Source of the DNA: Plumapathes pennacea
Lineage: Eukaryota; Cnidaria; Anthozoa; Antipatharia; Myriopathidae
Direction of reading: 5' to 3'
DNA length: 64,000 nt
Assembly (NCBI GenBank): GCA_964036295.1
Contig: OZ038467.1
Span: forward strand, 6,813,001-6,877,000
Made by a program: the position numbers and the translations under genes. How positions within the stretch are numbered: position 1 is the first letter of the stretch; each line of letters opens with the position of its first letter. The notes beneath the pieces are model-generated. The model worked only from the letters and a program-made list of their open reading frames with translations. It was not told the DNA's origin and searched no databases. Shown one piece after another: positions 43,425 through 53,521 of the stretch.

Positions 43425-46400
43425 ATGAATGTAATAGCTGCAGGAGTAAATGCAGCAGCGAGTGTCACCAATACAGCCTTGAAGCTGCACTCTGATGCTA
43501 CAATCCAGAAAAAAACCTTGTATGGAATTTATCAGAGGTATCTTTCAGAGTCTCTAAAAAATGCCAGGGAAGGTCTCTCTCTGTTATGGCAACTTCTGGA
43601 AAGTGAAGCATCTGAAGACACCCAGAGGTGCAAAGCAGTGCTAGGGAAAGCGCTTGAAGAGATGGCAAAACTGTCAATGGCAGACTGGTGCCATGAGCCG
43701 TGGCCGACAATGATGTGGCGTACACTGCCCTCAGTGTTTGAAGTATTAAAATCACTGCCACGCGACACAGATCCTTCACTCATTGATAAAGCACAAGAAA
43801 AGTTTAAAATGTCGAGTGAAATTTGTGAAATGTTTTCAGGTTTCACAAAGAAGAATAAATTTCTATGCAGAGTCAAGACTTTGGCCCTTGCTTTCAATGT
43901 GATGTCCACATTGTTTTACTACAGGGAGCACCCAAGCATTGCTCAAGCTATATGCAAAGGATATCTTGAGTGCATGAACAGAAATGGGATAGCAATCATT
44001 TCAATTCATTCCCTTGTGTGGCAATTTTCACACATACACGATGATCTGTCTGCCACAAAATCATGGCCACTGGTTCGATTTGAAGGGAAATCAGTCCACC
44101 CCATACTGGAAGGCAGTTGTATGTTCCCTAAGGTACTTATCTTGAGAACAGAGTATAGTAATAAATAATACAGCTGTGAACAAGTTGCACGTCAATCTCC
44201 GAACACGTTCTGATCACATACCGACCATGTGTTGCCAACTTGACATACCAACCAATAAACATTAAAGGAGAAAAAACTGAATCTTGCCCAGTAGCAAGGT
44301 ATTGAAAGTACATGCAATATTTCGATGGAAATTTTACCGTGTTCTAGCACAATACTTTTATATGGCCATATAGTTTAGTAGTAAACGAGAAAAATTGAAT
44401 TTTGTTCAATCATGTTTAAATTGGTATTGTAAAATGAACTATGACATTGCACGTCCTGAATGGCTAAATAACCGTATAAGGTGAGAGCCTATTACACGCT
44501 GACATGATACAGGATACATTTTATTGACTAATTATTTTATAAAAGAAACATATAACACATTCCCATGTAATTATATATAGCCTCACCTAAGCACTTAGGA
44601 ATTTGGGAGAACACTAGAGCCTGTTTTCCCAACTTCCCGCATGCATATTCTTAAATGTTTTTTTTGTCCCGAGTGAGCAATGAAGAGGTTGCAAGTAATT
44701 TGAATGGAAAATACTGTCATTTTAGCACAATAATAAACCTGTGTGTAGATGAATTTCATCCAGCTACTTCATATAAAATAAATAGAGATTACTTCATGGA
44801 AAGTGCGCGCGTACGGTTTTTATTCACGAGTTGTGAAGTATCATAAAACGAACGAGCGAGGCTTTGCGAGCGAGTGAGTTTTATGATACGAAACGAGTGA
44901 ATAAAAACTGTACAAAGCACTTTCCATGATGTTTTCTGTTTATTATATACATACTGAGACATTTATGATGGGACCGGGAAACCCTTTAAAAGTAGTGAAA
45001 AATCGTCGTTCGCAGCTTGTGATTGGACGAACGATTTTTTTCACGTGTGAAAAGCGTCGTTCGCGGCCTCTCATTGGCTAGAACTCATTTGCGTACGAAA
45101 TTTTACGATATGGCTTTTTCGTGAGTATGTCTCAGTATGTATATAATAATGTACAGTGTATGATGAACTTCAGTTTTGCCATGAAGTTTCTCACCAGGGC
45201 CCAGTTTTTCAAAGCACAATTAGGCTAATCCTGGATTAGGTCTAAACTTTCTTGTCATTTATAAGCCTGAGCTTCTTTCATTTTCGAACAAAACCCTACA
45301 GTTTATTGGCAGAGAGACTGACAGAAAGAATTTTGTTAATCCTGGATTAGCTTAATCGGCTTTTGAACAAGCGCGGGCCCCGAGTTATATCATACAGTAA
45401 CTACTAAGGCTATTGATACCTTGTTCAGATGAAAACTAATAAGCTACTGTAGTGTACATGTATCAATATTCTTATGCATCAAGACTCATCTTTTCTTCTA
45501 TTATTAAAAGGTTGAGGGAATCTGCATTTTAAGCTTAGTAAGATTAGGAGTGAGAGCCAGGTTGATTTTTATTTATTTATTTTTATTTGATTTTTTTGAT
45601 AATCTTTCAGATGGGCACTGCTAGTTCAAGCTATACATTCCACATGGAGCAACTGGAGGAGATAAGAGATGTAGCAGTGAATCGTGAAGGAGACATTATC
45701 ATTGCTGGGAAGACCAAAGTCAAAGCAATCGATGAAAGTGGAGCCTTGCTCTTTGGAATCAAGCACAAGCCATCACACAGTGCAAGTCTGTTTGAGAATT
45801 TCAGCCCTGTAGCTGCAGCAGTTGACGCACAAAACAACGTTTATGTCTGCAGCAGTGCAGCAACTGTTGATTCAGGTATACATGACAGCCAAATACATGT
45901 ATTTGACAAACAAGGTAAGCAGACACACACATTTGGCAAAGAATACTTTGACCATCAGACCAGGTTTTGCAAGGGTGGGTTTGCTGTTAACACACAAGGG
46001 CAAATGATAGTTGCCGATACAAGGAAACAGTGCATACACAGTTTGAATTTAGATGGCACAAAATCTGTGCTATGTTCTGAGGGAGTTCTTGCCAACCTAG
46101 AAGAACCCTTTTCCCTGTGCACAACCAATGATGACAAAGTTGTTGTAGTTACGAAAGACCTGGAAGACATCTACAACATCTATGTTTTTGATAGTAAAGG
46201 AAAGCACCAGAGGCATAAAGAAATTTACTTACAAGTTGAATCCCCAGTTTTAACAGGTATGGCATACCAGCCTCTGACAAATCATGTTATTCTAGCTGTG
46301 AAAGGAAGAAGGAGGGCTGCTTACAAGCACAGTTTACTGTTTTATGATGCAAAGACCCTAAGCTGTCTTCACACTATTCCCCTTTCTAATACATTTGCTG

Positions 46401-46552
46401 GAGATATCTATATCTCCACAGTTCCAAGCGATTTCAGAATTATTATGTGGGTTCCTGGTGAAGGCACCATTAACATAAAGCAGTTTGCTCGCTTTAAGAC
46501 TAAATTTGGAAGGAATATTCTTGGAAATTACAGGCTAATATTGTTACACTAA
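43425..46552 (+). CDS. Helical-domain plus NHL-like beta-propeller protein, copy 2
   Basis: Two exons, 43425-44132 and 45611-46552 (TAA), join in phase 0 to give 549 residues. Residues 1-236 look helical: MNVIAAGVNAAASVTNTALK at the start, then LKNAREGLSLLWQLL and ALEEMAKLSM, with no known motif. Residues 237-549 form the propeller (MGTASSSYTFHM..., with INREG/NTQG-type blades) ending in FARFKTKFGRNILGNY. The first exon follows an acceptor-like CATAG at 43405-43409, so an upstream exon, perhaps a GTPase exon like the one at 38066, may exist; then the true start lies elsewhere. The propeller exon is about 97-98% identical by eye to 39319-40212 and keeps a full C-terminus. Inferred role: scaffold or signalling protein of a cnidarian-expanded family; function unknown. 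Confidence 0.7.
44794..44929. mobile_element. Foldback element, family F1, second copy
   Basis: Arms TCATGGAAAGTGCGCGCGTA... and ...TACAAAGCACTTTCCATGA pair over about 55 bases. The centre GAACGAGCGAGGCTTTGCGA is nearly that of 19942-20080, though the arm ends differ. Confidence 0.88.
44941..45148. mobile_element. 208-bp element with 22-bp perfect inverted ends
   Basis: TATTATATACATACTGAGAC(AT) at 44941-44962 is perfectly inverted at 45127-45148. Internal GAACGATTTTT-like phrases also pair. It lies next to the F1 foldback in the intron of the helical/NHL gene. Confidence 0.9.
45195..45380. mobile_element. GGGCCC-ended 'AATCCTGGATTAG' MITE, copy 1
   Basis: Left CAGGGCCCAGTTTTTCAAAG then GCTAATCCTGGATTAGG; right TTAATCCTGGATTAGCTTAA then GGGCCC. 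Related copies at 57626-57872 and 61872-62004. Confidence 0.85.
45410..45560 (-). repeat. Dispersed 'CCCTTTCACTCCC' family copy (reverse)
   Basis: TGATACCTTGTTCAGATGAA, AAAAGGTTGAGGGAATCTGC and AGTAAGATTAGGAGTGAGAG in family order. It interrupts the otherwise duplicated sequence just upstream of NHL copy 2 and is absent from the same place in copy 1. Confidence 0.6.
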
Positions 46553-46813
46553 TACAAAGGTAGTATGAAGATATTATTTTTGGCCCTGCAGGGGCCTATT
46601 TTGTTTTATACAGCAAATGCATCCAATAGGTGGGTTAGGTTTGACTTCACAAAAGTGCACATGTTTTGCAGAAAAATGTACTCTTCATATGCACTCTTCA
46701 ATATACTCTTCTCTAGTACTCATTTGGGACAACATATAGTGCTTCACAAATCTGGACCATATCAGATACTGTAGGTTAAAAATTAGCCAGATAATGGGCT
46801 CCCTAACATTATA

Positions 46814-46819
46814 AATAAA
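46814..46819 (+). terminator. Candidate polyadenylation signal, NHL gene
   Basis: AATAAA in TATAAATAAATAAT, 262 bases after the NHL stop codon. Confidence 0.5.
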
Positions 46820-46822
46820 TAA

Positions 46823-46828
46823 TTTATT
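46823..46828 (-). terminator. Candidate polyadenylation signal, RNase H1
   Basis: TTTATT on the plus strand (AATAAA on the minus strand), 90 bases after the RNase H1 stop codon. Confidence 0.5.
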
Positions 46829-46917
46829 GAATAATTGTGCTTTACATTTTACCGTGTTTTCTGCTTGAAACCAACAAGAAATGTAGTGGCCTAGAGTCCA
46901 ACAGCAAAGTGATTAAA

Positions 46918-49900
46918 TCAAGGTCTGCAATCAAAGCAGGGTACAAACTCAATCTGGTCATGTTCAGCTCCTTTCTTGGCCAAGCTATCCGCAGCTTCAT
47001 TGCCAGGAATCCCTGAATGTCCTGGTACATGTGTCTGGGGAAAAGCATAAGATTGCACAAAGAAGCATTAAATATGTACAATGTTAATTCTGTTTCATTT
47101 GCACACTGTAGTTCACTGCATATGAGATGTTCTTGCACTAATCTAATTAAATGGCACAGACAGCTACGCTTAATGATCGATCAATTTACCAGTCCATATT
47201 AAAGTATGATATGGACCAGCATATTCCTTTCTCATGGCTCATTTTATGCCAAATAATAAATATCATATTGCTTGGTCTGTAATGTAGGTTATGGAACTAT
47301 GGAACATATGGCGTACACTGTATAATGGGGCCAATTTAGCTCAGGAAACACTCAGTCCATACTTTACCAGAACCAATTGCACTTGCTTTTATTGTGATTG
47401 CCACATTACTTACACTACAGTGCTACAGTATTTTGCAAACTAACTATTAAAATATTATGTTATAACTTTTTACACTGTCTTGATCACTCAGGAAGAATGC
47501 CTTGACCAAAGTGCAAACAACAGACATTTGCACAAGGGACAGTATTCTTGAATTTCTTAATTGAGTAGTTGGTACAATGTTAAAATTCTTCTTATAAGTT
47601 TAAAAGTCAAGAAAAGCCAATATATATTGTGAATTTGTGCACTGTAAGGCAAATATGACAGGGTGTACATACATACCAGTAGTTATATTATACAGGAGGT
47701 AGCGTGGCCGAGTGGTTAGGGCGCCGGACTTGAAATCTGGAGGTCCCAGGTTCAAGTCCCGCTCTGAGCACTAACTGAATTTGTAACATGGTAGACCCGT
47801 GTTCAAATCCTCTGCCATGTTATGTAAATAGCCAACTGGTTAGCCTTTGACCAGTTGGGATTTTTAACAGATTTACGTTGAGTTTAAAACACGGCCCCAC
47901 CAGCTCTGCTGAATTATTTACCATGTATAAATAAAGACACTTTACTTTTTTTTTACTTTTTACTTCTAATAAAGCTTTACTCATTGATGTGTGTAGTTAT
48001 TGCATCTTTAAATACTAATATTGTTAGCAGGTGAGAGAAACAGGAAACTGTCATCCCAAAGCATACACTGTATTGTTTGGTCCGTAAGCCATGAAGTCTA
48101 AAATAAGGTGTAATAGAAATTGTCTTCTTGATCAGTGATATGTTGTGAGAACTTTAAAGGACAAAATGTCGATGACTCACTAAAATTAATAGGACGACTT
48201 TGTCCCCTAGCCTAAAGCCCATCTTGCATTTCTGTTAGTACATATAAGAGTTTAAGATTCTGAGCTTTAAAAATTCGATGAAATTGATTATGCGAATTGC
48301 TTGATCTACTTTGTCTGCTCAACCAGAAACAATGAAATGTTTGGGGAAGTTAAGAATATATTTGAATCATGTCTGAATCTGACATTGATCTCTGCAACTG
48401 TATTCAGGAGGAAATGGGCAAGTGCTGGTAATGATTGTGGGATGTAATTTCTCTTACCCATTTGACATCTATCTTCTGGCATAGCAGTCTGAGTCTTTGG
48501 AACTCCTCCTTGTTCTTTACTTCTGTATTATTAACTGTCTTAAAATTATTCCGCTCCCACCTCGTCATCCATTCAGTGACCCCTGTACAATAAAAAAAAC
48601 TGCCTTATTTCTGGTTTCTGTGTTGGTTAAGTTTGGTTCAAGTCATAAAAAGTAAAAAAAGTCTGTGTACAGGACCATTAGGGACTTCATCATGAACAAG
48701 CTACAATACACTATTTATTGTAGTTAGTCAGTTGGTCAACCACAGTCACATTATGACCAAACCGACCAATTAGAGACAAGCTGATGAGTAATGCTCTTCA
48801 CTTGACTTAAAGGATAACCACACTCTTCTCGGGTGGTTGAAACGTCAGTATCCAAAATCAACAGCCTTCAGGGATGTCCCTAAACACCAGCAGGTGGTGA
48901 ATTTTGCAAGCTGTGAAACGCCCCATCACTGAAATTTGGCCGACAATTGCCTGATAAAGGGCACAGAGCAGAACACTTTCTCCTGGGGGGGGGTTACTCC
49001 TCAAAATTTTGGGTGGGAGTGTGCCGTCCAGGAGTGAAAACCCTTACCCTATTTCAGACCAAAATTTGCAATTTTTCAACCCTATTTTAGACCAAAATTT
49101 GCGATTTTTGACCTTATTTCAGACCAAAATGTGCAATTTTCAACCCTATTTCAGACCAAAATATCAAAATCTCCAACCCTATTCCAGACCAAAGGTTAAA
49201 ATCGATACCCTATTTCAGACTCAGATGCTGAAAATGATACCCTTTGGGGCGGCACATACCCATATGGCTCACATATGGGAGCACCCCCCCCCCCTTCCCA
49301 GGCGCCTACTACTGATAGCTGGCTGAATTCAATTCTAAATTGGCATGCCTTTTTCTTAGCTACATCCCTGGGACCACATTCACCAAACTTGCGTATGAAC
49401 AAAAATGTTCGTAAGTATGACTTACGTATTGTAAGTTCATCTCACTCAAGATAGTATGTGTAAGTCATTGTTCTGAGGCATAAGTCATACTTATGAACTT
49501 AATAAATTTCCACTGGTTTGCCGTGGTGTGGACTCTTATTTACCACGATTTATGTCATCACATGGCCAAAATGTTGTGGACTCACAAGGCGCTTTACCGA
49601 GTGAGTCCGCAACTAATTTTGACCATGTGATGACGTAAATTGTGGTAAATAAGAGTCCACACCACGGCAAACCAGTGGAAATTTTTTTTTACCACAACAT
49701 TTAGAAATATACAGGAAACTTTCGTTGTATTTCGCTGCAAAACGTGACATGCTGGCGTCAGCATCGTTGTCTGGACTCTTATTTACCACGGTAAATCGAC
49801 CAATCAGAGAGCGAGAAACTAGTGTGTTGTGGTAAAAAAATTTTTTTTTGTACACAAGTTTGGTGAATACAGCTCCTGGTCTTTCAGAAGACTGTACAGG

Positions 49901-50371
49901 ATTATATACCGAGACAACTATAATATAGAATTTAAATAAATAAATGTAGTTGAAGATAAAATCTAAATCTGTGCTGCCAAATACTCTTGTCTGATCCAGT
50001 TCTACCCCTGGGGCAACATCTTCATTAAGAGATGTACAGAAAAGATACATAGAAGCTAGTTTCTCTCAGGAATTTTAACCATAAACTACTGAGAATGATA
50101 AACTTTCTGGAGAATTTACAAATATTATTGATATACAGTAGCTTGACCTCAGATAAGTTGGTTGGACCTTAAAACCTCTTTATTCATTGTGTTGATGAGT
50201 GGTTGGAAGAGTTGGACCTTTCCACTTACCCATAATAGTGTACTTGCTGTCTGTCCGTACTTCTATAGCCTTGTGATTCTGTGCGATCGCTGATTCAAGG
50301 GCTCTAACAGCGGCCTGTGAAAAAGGGAACAGTCAATACAATATAATAATAACAATAATAACAACAACAAC

Positions 50372-50458
<87 letters not shown>

Positions 50459-53400
50459 GTAGTAGGGTTGATGCTCTCTTAGCAGACACTCATAAACAGA
50501 CTGCTCTCTCTATTTACAGACAACACTATAAAACCCCGTTTAAACTCCAACTCAGTCAAACTCTGTATTTACACATTCTCGTAAACGGACAGTTCCAGTT
50601 ACCAACACTTTTCTGCTTCCCATGAGTGTCAGCTTATGGGAGCTTCAACTGTATAAATAATAAATTATTATTATAATGAAGGTGTCCTAACTGATTTATT
50701 ATTGAGGAATTCATGAACTTTCAAGGATTGCAAGGTAAGCAGTCAAATGGAGGACTTCTCAAGATTGCTTGAATTATCCGTTGACAAAAAATGGTAGCCT
50801 GCGTAGCTGGCGGTCTCATTCGATGCGGTTGAACGGTGTTCACGGGCGCCATTTTGTACTGATGGCAGAAGGGAGACTGAGGTTTGTCACTTGACCTCAG
50901 TCTCCCTTCTGCCATCAGTACAAAATGGCGCCCGTGAACACCGTTCAACCGCATCGAATAAGACCGCCAGCTACGCAGGCTAAAAAAGTGGAAGAAGGAG
51001 CACTCAGAAATACTTTGGAATATTTGCAGTCTGAGGTGATGGTTGCACCACAAATTTTGTAAGCATGACTTCTCTACCTTTATTGCCAACTGTAGAATGA
51101 AATTATTGGTGTAATTAAACCTGTAATTATGTTGCTGTTACTGTTGTTGATCATAATCATGAGTTACACCCACCATAATCTCAGCTCTCTGATTTGTTTG
51201 AATTCCTTCCAGTCTTTCACACACATTCCTAGATATATTATGTATTATGTATTAAAAAATATCGTACAAATGAGAACATCACTCCGACCAGTACCTACAA
51301 ACAGATATACTGTACAGCATGCAGGCCCACTCCAATATATGCCAGAACCCCCTCCCTCTACCAGGATAGGGTACAGTGTCTCACCCTTCACTATACCCCT
51401 GGCTAGCTAGTAGACACTGTATATATCAAGGAACTTTGTAAGAATCTGTAAACTTTGAAAAGAGCAGAGGCATTTTCCCATGAGTGCTGTCCCCTGCTCA
51501 AGATTGTACATTACTTCATGTGTATAGAGTGCAGTAGTTTCCATCTGGATATTGAAGCAGGAAACCATAACAATAGAATGCACTTGTTACATGACCTGTA
51601 TTTAGTGTTAGCTGTGCGGTATGTATTATATGTATTGTGCTCACCAGGGATTCTCAGCCCCCCAAAACACTCCAAGGCCAGCCCTAGCTCCATGTCTCCC
51701 ATTCTTGGTGCAGCAACCATCAGTGAAAACCACTGGCCTCTCAGAATTAAATTCTTCCCCATTACATGTAGATTTTGCAGAGGTACTGGACATATATGTG
51801 GAGCTCAGTGGAGTGGCACATCGGAATTTCTTCACAGTTCCTTGGACCTCGTTCTCTGCACATTTGCGCTTCACTTGTGGTGTGCCTTTTAGGAATGCAC
51901 CAACGTCTCCCTACAGAAGCAACCAATGTTGGGTGCTGCATTAAAATCAGACCTCTGTTCCAAGCCACTCATTCCTCACATATCCCCCAGCATTACAATG
52001 ACCAAAATCCTTTTATCCAGGAACAGACTGCTCATCAAAAGAATTTTGGCTGGAAGGTTGACATTATTTGCATATTGCAGATTAAAATGAGAAAAAAACT
52101 TTCTAACTCAGTTCCTCAATGACTTACACAGACTTGCAGTGGTTATAATATAATAAATACTGTAGTACAGGTTGTACTGACTTAGTGTTATACAATTACT
52201 TACACATTTGTTGTGTATACCACTGACTGTAATAAACAAATCTCCACCATTGAATATGCAAGGCGAGTGCACATCTCTTACCACAAACTGTTCAGCTTCC
52301 GTTCTAGTCAAGAAGCTCTTAAATCTTGCTCTGGGAAACCCTTTGACATGTTTCTCGCATTCACTCCTAAAGTGTATCCAGAAGTTTATTAAAACAAATC
52401 TTGATATTATTAAAGGAGGGTGCAATGAAGTACAGTATAACAATTACAGTGTAGATAATGAGAAGATGGATGAACATTTCTTGGCATGACAGTCAACCAT
52501 GGTCTACCCTGGGTTCCAGAGGTACCTCGCTCTCAGAAGCTCCAGTGCGGCCGCATAGGGTTTCCTCGCCCCCAGCTGCCCGTGGCTTCACCCCAGTGCT
52601 TTGCAGCTGCACCAGAGCTTCTGAGAGCGAGATACCTCTGGAACCCAGGGTATAACAATGGTCAGGAAACATGTGAACAAACTGTGCCCTATTAAAGTAC
52701 ATCCAAGACCTATAATTGATAGTCATGTCATGAAAGGACAGTCAGGTCTAATTTTGGAACACAGATATTTTTCATGGAAGATTCAACTCCACTACATGTA
52801 TGTTTGGAAACACTCTATAACTTATTTTGGGCCATTTTTATGGTCCAAGTTGAATGTGATGACAGGAACAGAACCAGATGCTTTCCACAAAACATCAGAA
52901 CTAAGGATATGACAGCAACCTACTGTATATAATTAGCACTCTTTAACACTTAGTCATTCATTCATTCTTTCTTTCTTTTTTAAATTGCATGTAGTCAATT
53001 TTAATCTTATTGATTTAATAGCCAGTTGCAATATTAATATTTCACTTGTTCACAATTTGTTTTAATACATTTTGTGCAGCTTGTAATATATTCGTATATG
53101 TCTGGTTAGTAGTGATGCTAAAAGACTTATGACACTATAAGAAAGTTATTCAAGAAACATGTCTGCAGACAACTGTATACCGTTCGAACCTGCGCTGCAA
53201 TCATACACAGAATGAGACAGCAGGAAACACATAGATAGGTGAAAGAGCGCAAACAATTCTTGGCTTTCACATGGCTGTCATGGCTAAAGAATGCTATCAG
53301 CTTTTCTCTTGTACTTCAATAGTGCACACCATATTGATCGCAACATGGCCGCCCATAAACTGATAAACAACACCATTACCTGGTCCAACACTGAATAAAC

Positions 53401-53503
53401 CGGCACATAAAGAAAATTTTCTCGAGTACTTCAACCAACTCCCTTACCATGTGCGAAAGACACCAGTCTTTCTTCCACGCTGAACGGCATAAAACTTTCC
53501 CAT
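46918..53503 (-). CDS. RNASEH1: Ribonuclease H1
   Basis: Seven minus-strand exons: 53448-53503, 52282-52366, 51645-51910, 51174-51228, 50230-50314, 48458-48582, 46918-47034. Phases (2,0,2,0,1,0) all fit, giving 262 residues. The N-terminal hybrid-binding domain reads [18 protein letters not shown], then [16 protein letters not shown] and EAEQFV. A variable linker follows, then the catalytic domain with all four metal-binding acids: VVFTDGCC (D111), QRAEIM (E152), VRTDSKYT (D176), [12 protein letters not shown] (D240), plus the flexible-loop histidine in VPGHSG (H230). The enzyme cuts RNA in RNA:DNA hybrids in nucleus and mitochondria; human RNASEH1 is 286 residues. An in-frame ATG 18 bases upstream (53519-53521) would add MFLWRK. 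Introns carry a SINE and several foldback elements. Confidence 0.97.
47697..47960 (+). mobile_element. tRNA-Ser-like SINE in RNase H1 intron 6
   Basis: The head GTAGCGTGGCCGAGTGGTTA...GGTTCAAGTCC holds A and B boxes, and the anticodon stem-loop CCGGACTTGAAATCTGG has a TGA (Ser) anticodon. The acceptor stem does not pair, the T stem has mismatches, and the serine-type long variable arm is missing. A body containing GCCAACTGGTTAGCCTTTGA and an AATAAAGACACTTTAC tail follow: a SINE, not a working tRNA gene. Confidence 0.8.
48983..49305 (+). repeat. Dispersed 'TACTCCTCAAAATTTTGGG' family, copy 3
   Basis: Poly-G start, TACTCCTCAAAATTTTGGGT, five CCCTATTTCAGACCAAAAT-type units, then GGCACATACCCATATGG and a poly-C end. 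The most complete of the copies here. In RNase H1 intron 5. Confidence 0.85.
49366..49879. mobile_element. Outer inverted-repeat element, interrupted by another
   Basis: CCACATTCACCAAACTTGCG near 49373 pairs with CAAGTTTGGTGAATACAGCT near 49855. Between them sits the separate foldback 49504-49684, so this appears to be a nested insertion. Confidence 0.65.
49504..49684. mobile_element. Inner foldback element
   Basis: AAATTTCCACTGGTTTGCCG through GTGTGGACTCTTATTTACCA is inverted at 49600-49684; arms about 75-80 bases, centre GGCGCTTTACCGAGTGAGTC. A partial relative (GGACTCTTATTTACCACGG) occurs at 49775. Confidence 0.88.
50341..50458. repeat. Palindromic AAT/ATT trinucleotide microsatellite
   Basis: About a dozen perfect AAT units at 50371-50405 switch directly into about 18 ATT units (to 50457), so the block can fold on itself. 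In intron 4 of RNase H1. Confidence 0.92.
50795..50982. mobile_element. Near-perfect long-arm foldback element
   Basis: Arms of about 88 bases, TAGCCTGCGTAGCTGGCGGT onward, are inverted to the right end with about one mismatch, around a loop of only a few bases (near 50889). No coding capacity. In RNase H1 intron 4; the arm identity implies recent origin. Confidence 0.95.
52505..52652. mobile_element. Foldback element with 38-bp arms in RNase H1 intron 1
   Basis: TACCCTGGGTTCCAGAGGTA (then CCTCGCTCTCAGAAGCTC) is inverted at 52615-52652 with one mismatch; the interior is GC-rich. Confidence 0.92.
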
Positions 53504-53521
53504 CTTCCGCCAAAGAAACAT

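Larger units (their letters stand above)
46553..46917. other. Tail-to-tail region between the NHL gene and RNase H1
   Basis: Only about 365 bases separate the two stop codons. AATAAA for the plus-strand gene (46814-46819) and for the minus-strand gene (46823-46828) lie a few bases apart, so the 3' UTRs probably overlap. Confidence 0.55.

Noticed and set aside
47700-47772. Functional tRNA-Ser(TGA) gene
   Set aside because: Anticodon arm and A/B boxes are good, but the acceptor stem does not pair, the T stem has mismatches and the long serine variable arm is absent; it is the head of a SINE.
49009-49326. 105-residue plus-strand frame with internal repeats
   Set aside because: Translation of the dispersed 'GACCAAAATA' repeat.
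51455-51944. Plus-strand frames of 107-145 residues
   Set aside because: Opposite-strand shadows of RNase H1 exon 3, which has conserved motifs and matching splice phases on the minus strand.
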